Made by a program: the position numbers and the translations under genes. The notes under the pieces were generated by a model that did not search any database, had not been told where the DNA came from, and was given only the letters and a program-made list of their open reading frames with translations. This document shows positions 25,401 through 32,545 of a stretch of DNA of 55,663 nucleotides, piece by piece (the stretch's first letter is position 1; the number at the start of each line of letters is the position of its first letter). Source of the stretch: Prevotella sp. (GTDB lineage Bacteria; Bacteroidota; Bacteroidia; Bacteroidales; Bacteroidaceae); NCBI GenBank assembly GCA_017458005.1, contig JAFTGH010000052.1, positions 1 to 55,663 on the forward strand, in the 5' to 3' direction.

Positions 25401-26066
25401 AGCCATGTAGTTTTTGTTGCCGTTGGGCTCAACGACGACCTTCAGCCCATAGCCAGTGATTTTCTTCATGATGTCGCTTTGTATGGGCAACTGCTCTCTG
25501 ATGTATTGTTGTTTCTGCTCGTCAGTAGAGACACCGCTGGGCCAATTGTCGGCCACGTCGTGCTGTGCGAAACTCCAGCCCGTACGTACCATGGTCTTGG
25601 CCATATTAGGGGTGATAAATGAATAGTTGGCATTCTCAATATTGTAGGGCATGATGGCACTGGTAGCCGTAAACCGGCGTACACCGCCCGTGCCATCGCT
25701 GTAGGTCAGCGGCTGCCAAGAAGTGGCTGCCAGTTCTGGCTCTTGCCACGACTGAGTGGTGGTGTTGTAAGGCGCATCAAGTAGGGTCATCGGGTCGTCC
25801 AACTGACCAAAGAAATCGCTGTGAAAAACAGGGTAGCCATTGAAGTAAGCCCAGTTACGGACAAACTCCACACGTCCCATGTCATCACTAGTAATACTAA
25901 GCGGACAAAGTTTGTTGTATTTCACCCTAGCAAACTCTGGTTGTGCATCGGTTTTTGATGTTTTTACCGTAATCGTCACGGTATCATATTCTACATCGTC
26001 TGCCAAACAGGGTATGTAGCATAGGACAAGCCATGCCATAAGAACAATACTTCGCTTGCTAATCAT
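22500..26066 (-). CDS. Large secreted multidomain protein with possible NodB-like deacetylase domain
   Basis: 1188 residues with a signal peptide (SIVLMAWLVLCYIPCLA|DD). Residues about 50-230 resemble a polysaccharide deacetylase: CPLSITSDDMG (Asp61/Asp62 for the usual DD), WSFAQHDVAD (His169) and VVVEPNG; the usual second His is Asp173. Two related beta-rich modules follow, each with YxxEGEDI(T/S)G, GEAYAL, a small-residue turn and a closing W-x-D-Y-(I/L)-Y; they lie near 560-700 and 880-1010 and look like carbohydrate-binding or jelly-roll domains. An Ig-like domain sits between them. The end carries the C-terminal motif YNLKGMPV ... KGIIVRKGKKYI. It probably acts on or binds a surface or dietary glycan; the deacetylase call is tentative. 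Confidence 0.6.
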   Translation of the reverse strand: MISKRSIVLMAWLVLCYIPCLADDVEYDTVTITVKTSKTDAQPEFARVKYNKLCPLSITSDDMGRVEFVRNWAYFNGYPVFHSDFFGQLDDPMTLLDAPYNTTTQSWQEPELAATSWQPLTYSDGTGGVRRFTATSAIMPYNIENANYSFITPNMAKTMVRTGWSFAQHDVADNWPSGVSTDEQKQQYIREQLPIQSDIMKKITGYGLKVVVEPNGNKNYMAAGVASDEICWNICQNASNEYPPQSKLLSDWTDKTKGMPTTFTLKPTGAWERLFFMNHENTLKETYIDTADGTSMILGGTHGMTNAALTLLKDISQSGTSAKKDQFWVAGADEVWEYYYLYHKASIQNVSYANGTLTFQVKVPRYKKSQFREMTINIPGVTDANGTDCTFSSNVVTGGAAKDLEGGRFVINFGIETSTKTYISQLLPLYRSHLHNEYLKRDIQYLIDLLVPGADKNTYQSQLDAEPNYSYTIRNSFGTTLLEGASDANNEVYYKYPRYILSENTLYEAAKNTSNIQNKSVNYVKSYTPTGTNQVETLNYAATAITGVSYYTEGEDITGVTIATRDFSKITEGSGEAYALRFASNGAAGEVKSPVTVTNIPKGKYTLVAAIGDTHTSSTAQFTFKVGDKSVLSLTTEDVSGYIKEYTKEGITVKTNQPLTIEAVNSGGSFWVDYLYLIKTGEYDESTPDVAFTTEDFCVDMTNDSRKKVTITANASAKGTATITKTVIKNSNDDVVAESSTTDPTTCTYTFTPSQVGDVVFTAEATDDTENGGKTGLSDELTITVMSDFNLTATSKMGDNIGSVTFRAQTANRTYRFMYPRFILKGTNLYETEARSTNNKELHYGEELHFTLANNNINKTIDYSQVATNVIFYHEGEDISGTRSWTWEGPTPDFGKGEAYALTLGSMGKCGAVTNATITTLPAGSYKVYAGIGTTNSSTWTFKYGSTTLGSFVPSPTYAISTFTSDAFTITESTELTVSSSQGKDNSQNWLDYIYIQKLDAIPVSVTEAGYATFSSKFALNFPENGTIKAYKASVNDNKIKMTQVSGNIPAKTGLFLAGTVGTAVYADIPLATSVPNSIEDNILEAHVDEGNVDAGNYVLSGTGTNIAFRKLGSATNVPAGRAYIAGSSIPNGVRTIEVTSDDVTGIQLVPMKPATLTAPPYNLKGMPVSEQTKGIIVRKGKKYINKK

Positions 26067-26103
26067 TTTCTCTTTCCATTATTAATCGATTCATAACAGG
26101 CTG

Positions 26104-26135
26104 CAAAGGTAGTGAAAAATGTTGTAACAGCCAAA
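26104..26135 (-). promoter_or_regulatory. Promoter of the large secreted protein and peptide operon
   Basis: On the minus strand the -33 TTTG (26132-26135) and -7 TACCTTTG (26104-26111) are 20 bp apart, an ideal Bacteroidales promoter. Transcription would start near 26097, about 30 nt before the ATG at 26066. Confidence 0.82.
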
Positions 26136-26142
26136 TGTTTTC

Positions 26143-27693
26143 TTATTTAATACTTCTTGCCAATCGTTTATACAAAGCGGGCTTGCGGGCAATGAAGTTT
26201 TTCATGCCTTGGGTCGTGTAGAAATAAGTGAGGAAATAGATGAGTAATAGGGGGATATAGATGAGCAATCCGTAACCAATCATGCTCAGCATGCTGGTTG
26301 CCTTTGGCTCCATCACGGTATAGCGTAACAGCAGTGTGACACCGATAAAGACGGCAAAGATGGTGTAGTAGGGGAGCATACCCCGCCAATAGACCATGAC
26401 ACCCTTGTGCAGTCCTCGTGAGAAGAGGAAATAGGGCTTCCAGAACATGGCAATGAAGAAGACACTGATGATCTTTCCTAACAGAATGCCGACGATGCCA
26501 TAGAAAGGAGCCAGACAGAGGGTGACCGTCAGGTTGACGGCAAGTTCTGTCCATGCTGCCCAGACATCGGAGAAGAGTCCATGGGCGGAGATATACATCT
26601 CGACAACACCACGTGACAGCATGATGAAGATGTTGAAAATCAACAGGTAGACGATGAGGTCACTCAATCGGTATCGGGCTCCAAAAAAACAGGCGACGAA
26701 GGGCTGGATGAACAGTAATAAGCCGAAGACCACTATGCCGACTATCAGGAAACGGAAGGCGGTGAGTTCCCAGAACACCTTCATGGTATGCTCGTCGTCG
26801 CCCTCTGCCACCAAATTGCCGATGCCTGCGTTCATGCCATCGCTGAGGATATTAACCAGGAAATTGAGTTTACTGGTGATAATGGTGTAGTTGCCATAGA
26901 ACGTCACCTGCGCCACTGACACGAAAGTACCCACGAGGATCTCGTCACTGCGATAGAGAATGAAGTCCTTGATGCGCTGTACAAAGATCTGGCGTGTCTT
27001 ACGAAGCACCTCAGGATATTTCTTCAGGTTAGCCTTTCCCTCCCTCAGACTGATGCGCAGCCATGGGTATTCCTTGCGGATACGGTAGTTGAAGACAATG
27101 CATCCGATGATGGTTGCCACCAGTCCTACAATGACCCATAGCCATAGGTTGCGGTAATAGTAGGCGAGGATAATCTGCACCACACTCTGGATGATGGCTA
27201 TCGACTGGAAATAAGCGTTGACGACATACTGGCGTTGGTTGGCGCTGACCAGCAACTGGCGGTAGTTGAAGATATAACCCACCATTGCCGTGGCAAGGAA
27301 GGAATAGAAAGCGAAGTAGACGAGGGGCAGTCCTGTGGACAGATCACTAAACCACCAAGGGAAGATAAGACTGACCACCAGACCACCGATGCCGATAATG
27401 CCACCGATACAACGATAGAGGAAGGCGAGCATCGACATGATCTCGTTGATCTTCTCGTGGTTGTTCTCCTGCAAAGGCTTATAGAGGAAATAGACAATAC
27501 TCGCACCGATTCCTAACTCCGCCACGCTGAGGAAACTCATGATATTCATGAGCATACCCGTCAGTCCAATAAACTCTTCGCCTAAGCAGTCGAGGAACAC
27601 TTTACGGGAGAAGAAGGCAAGGAATAAGGAAAGCACATAGAAAAACATGCCTACCTTGATGTTCATCACACTTCTATGTACTCGCTCACTCAT
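26143..27693 (-). CDS. Wzx-like polysaccharide flippase
   Basis: A 516-residue membrane protein with about twelve to fourteen hydrophobic segments. The N terminus MSERVHRSVMNIKVGMFFYVLSLFLAFFSRKVFLDCLGEEFIGLTGMLMNI and the following LSVAELGIGASIVYFLY are typical of the polysaccharide-transport MOP superfamily found in capsule and exopolysaccharide loci. It should flip undecaprenol-linked repeat units to the periplasm. It is the last gene of the EPS operon and overlaps the upstream GT2 gene by 4 nt. A separate promoter and operon follow. Confidence 0.85.
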   Translation of the reverse strand: MSERVHRSVMNIKVGMFFYVLSLFLAFFSRKVFLDCLGEEFIGLTGMLMNIMSFLSVAELGIGASIVYFLYKPLQENNHEKINEIMSMLAFLYRCIGGIIGIGGLVVSLIFPWWFSDLSTGLPLVYFAFYSFLATAMVGYIFNYRQLLVSANQRQYVVNAYFQSIAIIQSVVQIILAYYYRNLWLWVIVGLVATIIGCIVFNYRIRKEYPWLRISLREGKANLKKYPEVLRKTRQIFVQRIKDFILYRSDEILVGTFVSVAQVTFYGNYTIITSKLNFLVNILSDGMNAGIGNLVAEGDDEHTMKVFWELTAFRFLIVGIVVFGLLLFIQPFVACFFGARYRLSDLIVYLLIFNIFIMLSRGVVEMYISAHGLFSDVWAAWTELAVNLTVTLCLAPFYGIVGILLGKIISVFFIAMFWKPYFLFSRGLHKGVMVYWRGMLPYYTIFAVFIGVTLLLRYTVMEPKATSMLSMIGYGLLIYIPLLLIYFLTYFYTTQGMKNFIARKPALYKRLARSIK

Positions 27694-28853
27694 TCTCCGT
27701 GTGTAGTATGTAAGAAGTTCTTGTTGCGCTTGTCCATGCGCATGATGTTCTTCAGCATCTTCCAGGCAAGTTTGGGAAAACTGATTAGTTTACCAAAGAC
27801 AGTTCTGGTGCGCATCTGGGATGGAATGGCAATGTAAAGGGAGAGACACAATACCAGCAGGAGCACCCACCACTTGATGCTCCATACGGGGGCAAGCAAT
27901 AGCATCAGCACAGCAAGGAGCGTGAGTACCATCAACAGGACAGACCTCGGAATCAATGCCTGCTGCACTGTCTTATCAATATAATTGATGTTGCAGGTCT
28001 TGATGGCATGTGGGATATAGGGCAGCATCAGTAACAACGTCTGCAACTGTCCGTTGAGCCAACGGAGTCGCTGACGCTCAAAATTATCCTGACTGCTCAC
28101 CTTCTCGTCGAAGACATGGATATGCTCTTCGAACCTGATGTAGATATTCTCCTTCATCAGCAGTGCCTCCAACTCACGATCCTCCACGGCGGAGTTGAGC
28201 AACTGGACATGCTCTTGGAACCAGCCATAGTCGAAGCACATGCCAGAGCCAATCAACGCTGACGACATCCCTATCGTATTATGTGCCTTGCGGAAGATAG
28301 TATTGTTGATCTCCTCGCTGACTCCGTCCAGTACGGCGATATTATTATTGCTGTTCTTGGCGCAGCGATGGCATTGGATAGCATGGAACCCCTGTTGGCA
28401 TGAGGCATTGACCTTCTCCAAGAAGTCTGGTAATACCACATTGTCCGCATCCATGATAATGACATAGTCGTAGGGCTTCTCTGTATGATCTATCGCATAT
28501 TGCAATGCCTTTGCCTTGCTGCTCTTCTCAAACTGGGGGAGAAACAGCGTGATAGGGAGTTGGCGCAACTGGTCGTTGGTCGACTCCTCCATGTGGTCGG
28601 AGATGACAGCCACATGGTAAAGGTCATGTGAATAGTTCTGGTCAAGAAACTGTTTGACGGCATGGGTGATGACTGCATCCTCACGATAGGCAGGAAACAG
28701 GATTAAGAAAGAGGAGCGGGAGATCTCAAAGGTGCTGTACTCTTTCTTCTTCCGATGAAACAGGGAGATCAGGGCGAAGAAGCATACATAGGCGACAGAG
28801 GGTACTAGGAGAATCCATAGTACCCAGTCGATGATATGTATGAGCGTCCACAT
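27690..28853 (-). CDS. Membrane GT2 glycosyltransferase, intact active-site motifs
   Basis: A 387-residue processive-type family 2 glycosyltransferase. It has an N-terminal membrane segment (about 5-32), a catalytic domain, and two C-terminal membrane segments (about 300-345). Motifs are complete: MDADNVVLPDF (Asp135/Asp137), AVEDRELEALL (Asp225, the catalytic base) and FERQRLRWLNGQ (Q261-x-x-R-W265). It should add a sugar to a lipid-linked or growing polysaccharide on the cytoplasmic face. It is a close structural paralogue of its upstream neighbour (28853-30082), with which it shares one base, but only this copy has the catalytic residues. Confidence 0.87.
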   Translation of the reverse strand: MWTLIHIIDWVLWILLVPSVAYVCFFALISLFHRKKKEYSTFEISRSSFLILFPAYREDAVITHAVKQFLDQNYSHDLYHVAVISDHMEESTNDQLRQLPITLFLPQFEKSSKAKALQYAIDHTEKPYDYVIIMDADNVVLPDFLEKVNASCQQGFHAIQCHRCAKNSNNNIAVLDGVSEEINNTIFRKAHNTIGMSSALIGSGMCFDYGWFQEHVQLLNSAVEDRELEALLMKENIYIRFEEHIHVFDEKVSSQDNFERQRLRWLNGQLQTLLLMLPYIPHAIKTCNINYIDKTVQQALIPRSVLLMVLTLLAVLMLLLAPVWSIKWWVLLLVLCLSLYIAIPSQMRTRTVFGKLISFPKLAWKMLKNIMRMDKRNKNFLHTTHGE

Positions 28854-30082
28854 TACTTACTTCTATTCTTTTTTTTCTTTTTCTTCTTTTCTTTCAACGC
28901 TTTCTTCTCCTTCCGTCTCTGGTCTCGCACCTCAGCCCTCTTCTCCAAGCGATCGGCTATCTTGGAGAGTCCGGGTATGGTCTTCATGAAGATGAGAGGA
29001 GTCTTGAAGAAGGTGCTGTCCCAGTCGTCGTCCACCAGATAGTCGGGAGTTGCCAACGCAAAGATAAACAGTACGACGGCAAAGATTGCCCACCACTTGA
29101 AGACCAGTGACATATAGACCATTGGCAAGATAATACTCATGAGGATAATAATCACCATCATTACCAAACGGGGTAGTATCATCCACTGGATAATCTTGTC
29201 AATCAAATTGTATTGCTGGTTTAGCAGCGCTCCTGGCAGATACATGAGGTTGCGGAAGAATGCGTTATAATGGGCTTTTATCCAGCGCTTGCGCTCTTTG
29301 TTGAAAGCCTCAGAAGTGCGCTTCTTCTCATCGAAGACATAGACCTGGTCAAAGAAATCGACATAGATATGCTGGCGAACCAGTAAGGACTCTATCTCCT
29401 TGACCTCCCAAGGTGTCTTAACTTTGAAGATATTCTCCTTGAACCAGTTGAAATCGTAGGCATTACCACCTCCACTTAAACCAGCAGAGAGACCGAGTGC
29501 TACATGTCCACGGCGGAAGACAGAGTTGTTGATTTCCTCGAAAACGGCACCCAATCGGGCGGTTGCCGTATCTCTGTTACGGGAGAGGCGGTGCATCTGT
29601 ATCGCCTTGGTGCCTGCAGCCTCAAAGGCATCGTTTGCCAACTCGAGGAATTCCGGCTCAACAACACTACCGCCATCCAACACGATGACAATATCATAAA
29701 TCTTGAATTGGGGTAGGTTATTGATGGCAAGTTGGAGTTCCTTCGCCTTGGTGCTCTTCTCAAACTGAGGAGTCAGCAGGGTCACAGGCTCTTGTGCCAG
29801 TCGGAAATTGGTCATCTCATCACATTGGTCGGCAATGACTGTGACATCAAAGAGTCGCTGAGGATAGGTTTGACCGAGAATGGATTTCACGGTATAGATG
29901 ACATCCGGGTTCTTGTATGTCGGAATCAATACGATGAAACGGTTCTGGTGCTTCGACTTGGGAAGGTCGGGCTTGTGATAGAACAGTGACATAAACGCAA
30001 AGAAGAGCATATAGAGCACTGTCAACGCTACAAGACCGAAGAGCACCCAGTCAATGATGTATAGTATCAGCCAAAAATCCAT
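28853..30082 (-). CDS. Membrane GT2 paralogue lacking catalytic signatures (probable pseudoenzyme)
   Basis: 409 residues with the same layout as the next gene (starts MDFWLILYIIDWVLFGL; neighbour MWTLIHIIDWVLWIL). The three catalytic landmarks are changed: the DxD is LDGGSVVEPEF (Asp136, then Gly137-Gly138), the ED base motif is EVKEIE (Val227 where the neighbour has Asp), and QxxRW is ERKRW (Glu263). Overall fold, membrane segments and an intact reading frame remain. It may act as a scaffold or regulator of the active copy, or use different chemistry. The C terminus is a run of Lys (KKKKKKK) in a basic tail. It lies 5 bp after the preceding GT2 gene. Confidence 0.82.
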   Translation of the reverse strand: MDFWLILYIIDWVLFGLVALTVLYMLFFAFMSLFYHKPDLPKSKHQNRFIVLIPTYKNPDVIYTVKSILGQTYPQRLFDVTVIADQCDEMTNFRLAQEPVTLLTPQFEKSTKAKELQLAINNLPQFKIYDIVIVLDGGSVVEPEFLELANDAFEAAGTKAIQMHRLSRNRDTATARLGAVFEEINNSVFRRGHVALGLSAGLSGGGNAYDFNWFKENIFKVKTPWEVKEIESLLVRQHIYVDFFDQVYVFDEKKRTSEAFNKERKRWIKAHYNAFFRNLMYLPGALLNQQYNLIDKIIQWMILPRLVMMVIIILMSIILPMVYMSLVFKWWAIFAVVLFIFALATPDYLVDDDWDSTFFKTPLIFMKTIPGLSKIADRLEKRAEVRDQRRKEKKALKEKKKKKKKNRSK

Positions 30083-30087
30083 ATCTG

Positions 30088-30975
30088 TTATATTTTAGAA
30101 AAATGAGTAATTCCTTTGAGGGTCGATTTCACGAGGTCTGTTCGTCCTTTGCAGAGATACTTGAGGATATCCCTGACGGCTACCAGTCCTATCAGGTAGG
30201 CATAAGTCATATACTTCACGTCTCCTTGGATGTTGCGCAGGGCAAATAGTAATCGGTTGCGGGTGATATAATAGGTCTTTAAAGGCGACATCTGCCCTGT
30301 GGTCTGACTCTCTTTATGATAGACCGTGCAACTAGGCTCATACCATATCTCATAACCCGCACGTCGGAACATCTCAGACCAGTCGAGTTCCTCGTAATAG
30401 AGGAAATAACACTCTGGCATCATGCCCACTTTCTCTATCGCCTCACGCTTCACCATCATGGCGGCACCATGAGCATAGGGAGTCGGATGTGCCGCATCAT
30501 ATTGTCCCTTGTCCTCCTCTCCATATCCTATCGACTGATTACGTAGGGTAATGGGGGAGAGGGGAGTGTAGCCTGTATATTGGATAAGACGGTCGCCCCA
30601 AGAGAAACGTATCTTCGGACATACCATCCCAATCTTCTCGGAGGACGCGAGCCTATCGATAAGCGGTTGAAAGAAAAACGCCCCCTTTATATATAATAAG
30701 GTGTCGTTATTCAAGAAGAAGAGGTATTTCCCATGAGCCGCCTTGATGCCAAGGTTATTGCCTCCGGCAAAGCCAAGGTTCTGGCTGCTACGGATGACGG
30801 TGACTTGCGGATAGCGTTGCTCAATGGTGGTTGCTTCATCTTGGGTTGAGGCATTATCTACTACGATTACCTCTAATGACTCGTCATCAACAGGTAATGT
30901 GTCAATCAACTCACAGGTGTCTTTCAGCCCGTTATAGTTGATAGTGATGATAGATAATAACTTTTCACTCTTCAA
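30088..30975 (-). CDS. GT2 glycosyltransferase (WbbL/rhamnosyltransferase-like)
   Basis: A 295-residue enzyme starting LSIITINYNGLKDTCELI. VIVVDNASTQDEAT is the nucleotide-sugar binding region, NLGFAGGNNLGIKAAHGKYLFFLNNDTLL includes the metal-binding NND, and ECYFLYYEELDWSEMFRRAGYEIWYEPSCTVYH is the typical acceptor-side motif. Family members often transfer rhamnose or related sugars to polyprenol-linked glycans. The sugar here cannot be assigned. A 39-bp AT-rich spacer separates it from the polymerase gene. Confidence 0.87.
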   Translation of the reverse strand: MKSEKLLSIITINYNGLKDTCELIDTLPVDDESLEVIVVDNASTQDEATTIEQRYPQVTVIRSSQNLGFAGGNNLGIKAAHGKYLFFLNNDTLLYIKGAFFFQPLIDRLASSEKIGMVCPKIRFSWGDRLIQYTGYTPLSPITLRNQSIGYGEEDKGQYDAAHPTPYAHGAAMMVKREAIEKVGMMPECYFLYYEELDWSEMFRRAGYEIWYEPSCTVYHKESQTTGQMSPLKTYYITRNRLLFALRNIQGDVKYMTYAYLIGLVAVRDILKYLCKGRTDLVKSTLKGITHFSKI

Positions 30976-31014
30976 TTCCTAATGCTAAATATTTAATGTT
31001 CAATATTTAATGTA

Positions 31015-32538
31015 TTACACTCTTGACGCTTTTTTCTTCTCTAATTTCAGTCGCTCTCGCTCTTGCTGCTCGGCAAACCGTTTTTCCTCCCATGCAATCC
31101 AGTCTTTCTCAATGAAGGGAAGGACATAGACGATAGAGAGTCCACCATAGAAAAGCAGGCAGTTAGGGAACTGCATCAAGATCTGGTTGGCATAGCCACC
31201 TAACTGTATCGCGACAAAAGCACAACAGAATCCAGCACCAATACCCATCAGCGAACGGCTCTTTAGTCGGAACATCGTGATATAGCAGGCACCTCCCAGC
31301 ATGAGTAGCATCGTAACAATGAAAGTGGTGATCCCAATACGCCCCGCATGTACCCAGATGTAGACATACTCTGAGTCGGGAGGAATGGTAGACAACTTTC
31401 GGAACTTGTTGTTCGCAGGAACGTTATCATAGTTCGTTCCGATACCGATACCCCATGGCGCATCTTGGATATACTTCCTGATGGCTGCCTGGTTGATGGT
31501 ACGTACATTTGCCGATGCATCATTCTTATTGAAGGCAGAACGCATACGGCGAATCTGTCCGTTGCCTTGTCCAATGTCTGTGAATGCGAGGAAGACATAG
31601 GCGAATCCTGCAAAAAGAATCACAGGAACTGCTATCTTGACGGATTTAGAAAGGACAACATAGACCATTATTCCTGCAAAGAGACAGACGATGGCAGTAC
31701 GTGTTCCTGACGCAAACATTCCCCAAATGATGGCAAATGCAGTAAACAGGAAGAAATAGCGGTCTCTCTTAATCTTCGTAGTGATAGAGAACACAAAGAA
31801 GGCAACAGCAGCAGCGGCTGCATTACAACCATAGTTTGCCGCATCGTTAAAGGTGGAGAAATAACGAGTGATACCATTCACGATGTGGGTTCGTCTTCCC
31901 ACAGTCTCCATCCAGATATTCTCTGGAGTGGTGAATCCTATTTTCTGTTGTTTCCAGGTCCAGAAAACAGAGAAGAGACTAAAGAGTGCCCACACCCATA
32001 GATACTGGTGTAATATCTTTGGTGTGGAGACATAGAGCGAGAAAACCAAGAAGATATACAGCAACTGGAATGCCATCAGACGGGCTCCACTATACCAGTT
32101 GCCGACATTGATGCCCAGGTCACAGGTGTCGTTGAGTACTTCCAACGTGCAATATCCGCACCAGGCAATGAGGGCATACAACATCAGGTTTGCCGTCCGC
32201 TCAAATTTGGGTTCTTCTCGGGCATCTACAATGGCGATTCCAATCAACAGCAATTCCAGCAACTCATTATACATAGAGGTGGGAATGCCATGAGGAAGCA
32301 TCTGCTGCTTGCCGAAGAACATCACCGTGTAGTTGATAGCAAACAAAGCCCAGAAAGCAGTCATCCTCCACGTAAAAGCGGCATAGACCGCTAAGACTAG
32401 AAAAGGGGACATGCAGATCATTGCAAAAGCACTGAAACCTGTATTGATAAACTGGTAGATGGCTAAACCAAACAAGAGAAAGAGCAATAATGCTCTTCCT
32501 CTGTTCTCTTGGGCATATGTTGCAATCCCTTTGTTCAT
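31015..32538 (-). CDS. O-antigen ligase/polymerase-like (Wzy-type) membrane protein
   Basis: A 507-residue protein with about twelve transmembrane segments and one large periplasmic loop containing INQAAIRKYIQDAPWGIGIGTNYDNVPANNKF. The segment RYFSTFNDAANYGCNAAAAAVAFFVFSI, followed by FASGTRTAIVCLFAGIMVYV, is typical of the Wzy_C/O-antigen ligase family. It should polymerise or ligate repeat units on the periplasmic side. The charged C-terminal tail (EEKRFAEQQERERLKLEKKKA) is cytoplasmic. It follows the Wzc-like gene by 7 bp. Confidence 0.85.
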   Translation of the reverse strand: MNKGIATYAQENRGRALLLFLLFGLAIYQFINTGFSAFAMICMSPFLVLAVYAAFTWRMTAFWALFAINYTVMFFGKQQMLPHGIPTSMYNELLELLLIGIAIVDAREEPKFERTANLMLYALIAWCGYCTLEVLNDTCDLGINVGNWYSGARLMAFQLLYIFLVFSLYVSTPKILHQYLWVWALFSLFSVFWTWKQQKIGFTTPENIWMETVGRRTHIVNGITRYFSTFNDAANYGCNAAAAAVAFFVFSITTKIKRDRYFFLFTAFAIIWGMFASGTRTAIVCLFAGIMVYVVLSKSVKIAVPVILFAGFAYVFLAFTDIGQGNGQIRRMRSAFNKNDASANVRTINQAAIRKYIQDAPWGIGIGTNYDNVPANNKFRKLSTIPPDSEYVYIWVHAGRIGITTFIVTMLLMLGGACYITMFRLKSRSLMGIGAGFCCAFVAIQLGGYANQILMQFPNCLLFYGGLSIVYVLPFIEKDWIAWEEKRFAEQQERERLKLEKKKASRV

Positions 32539-32545
32539 TTAGTAT

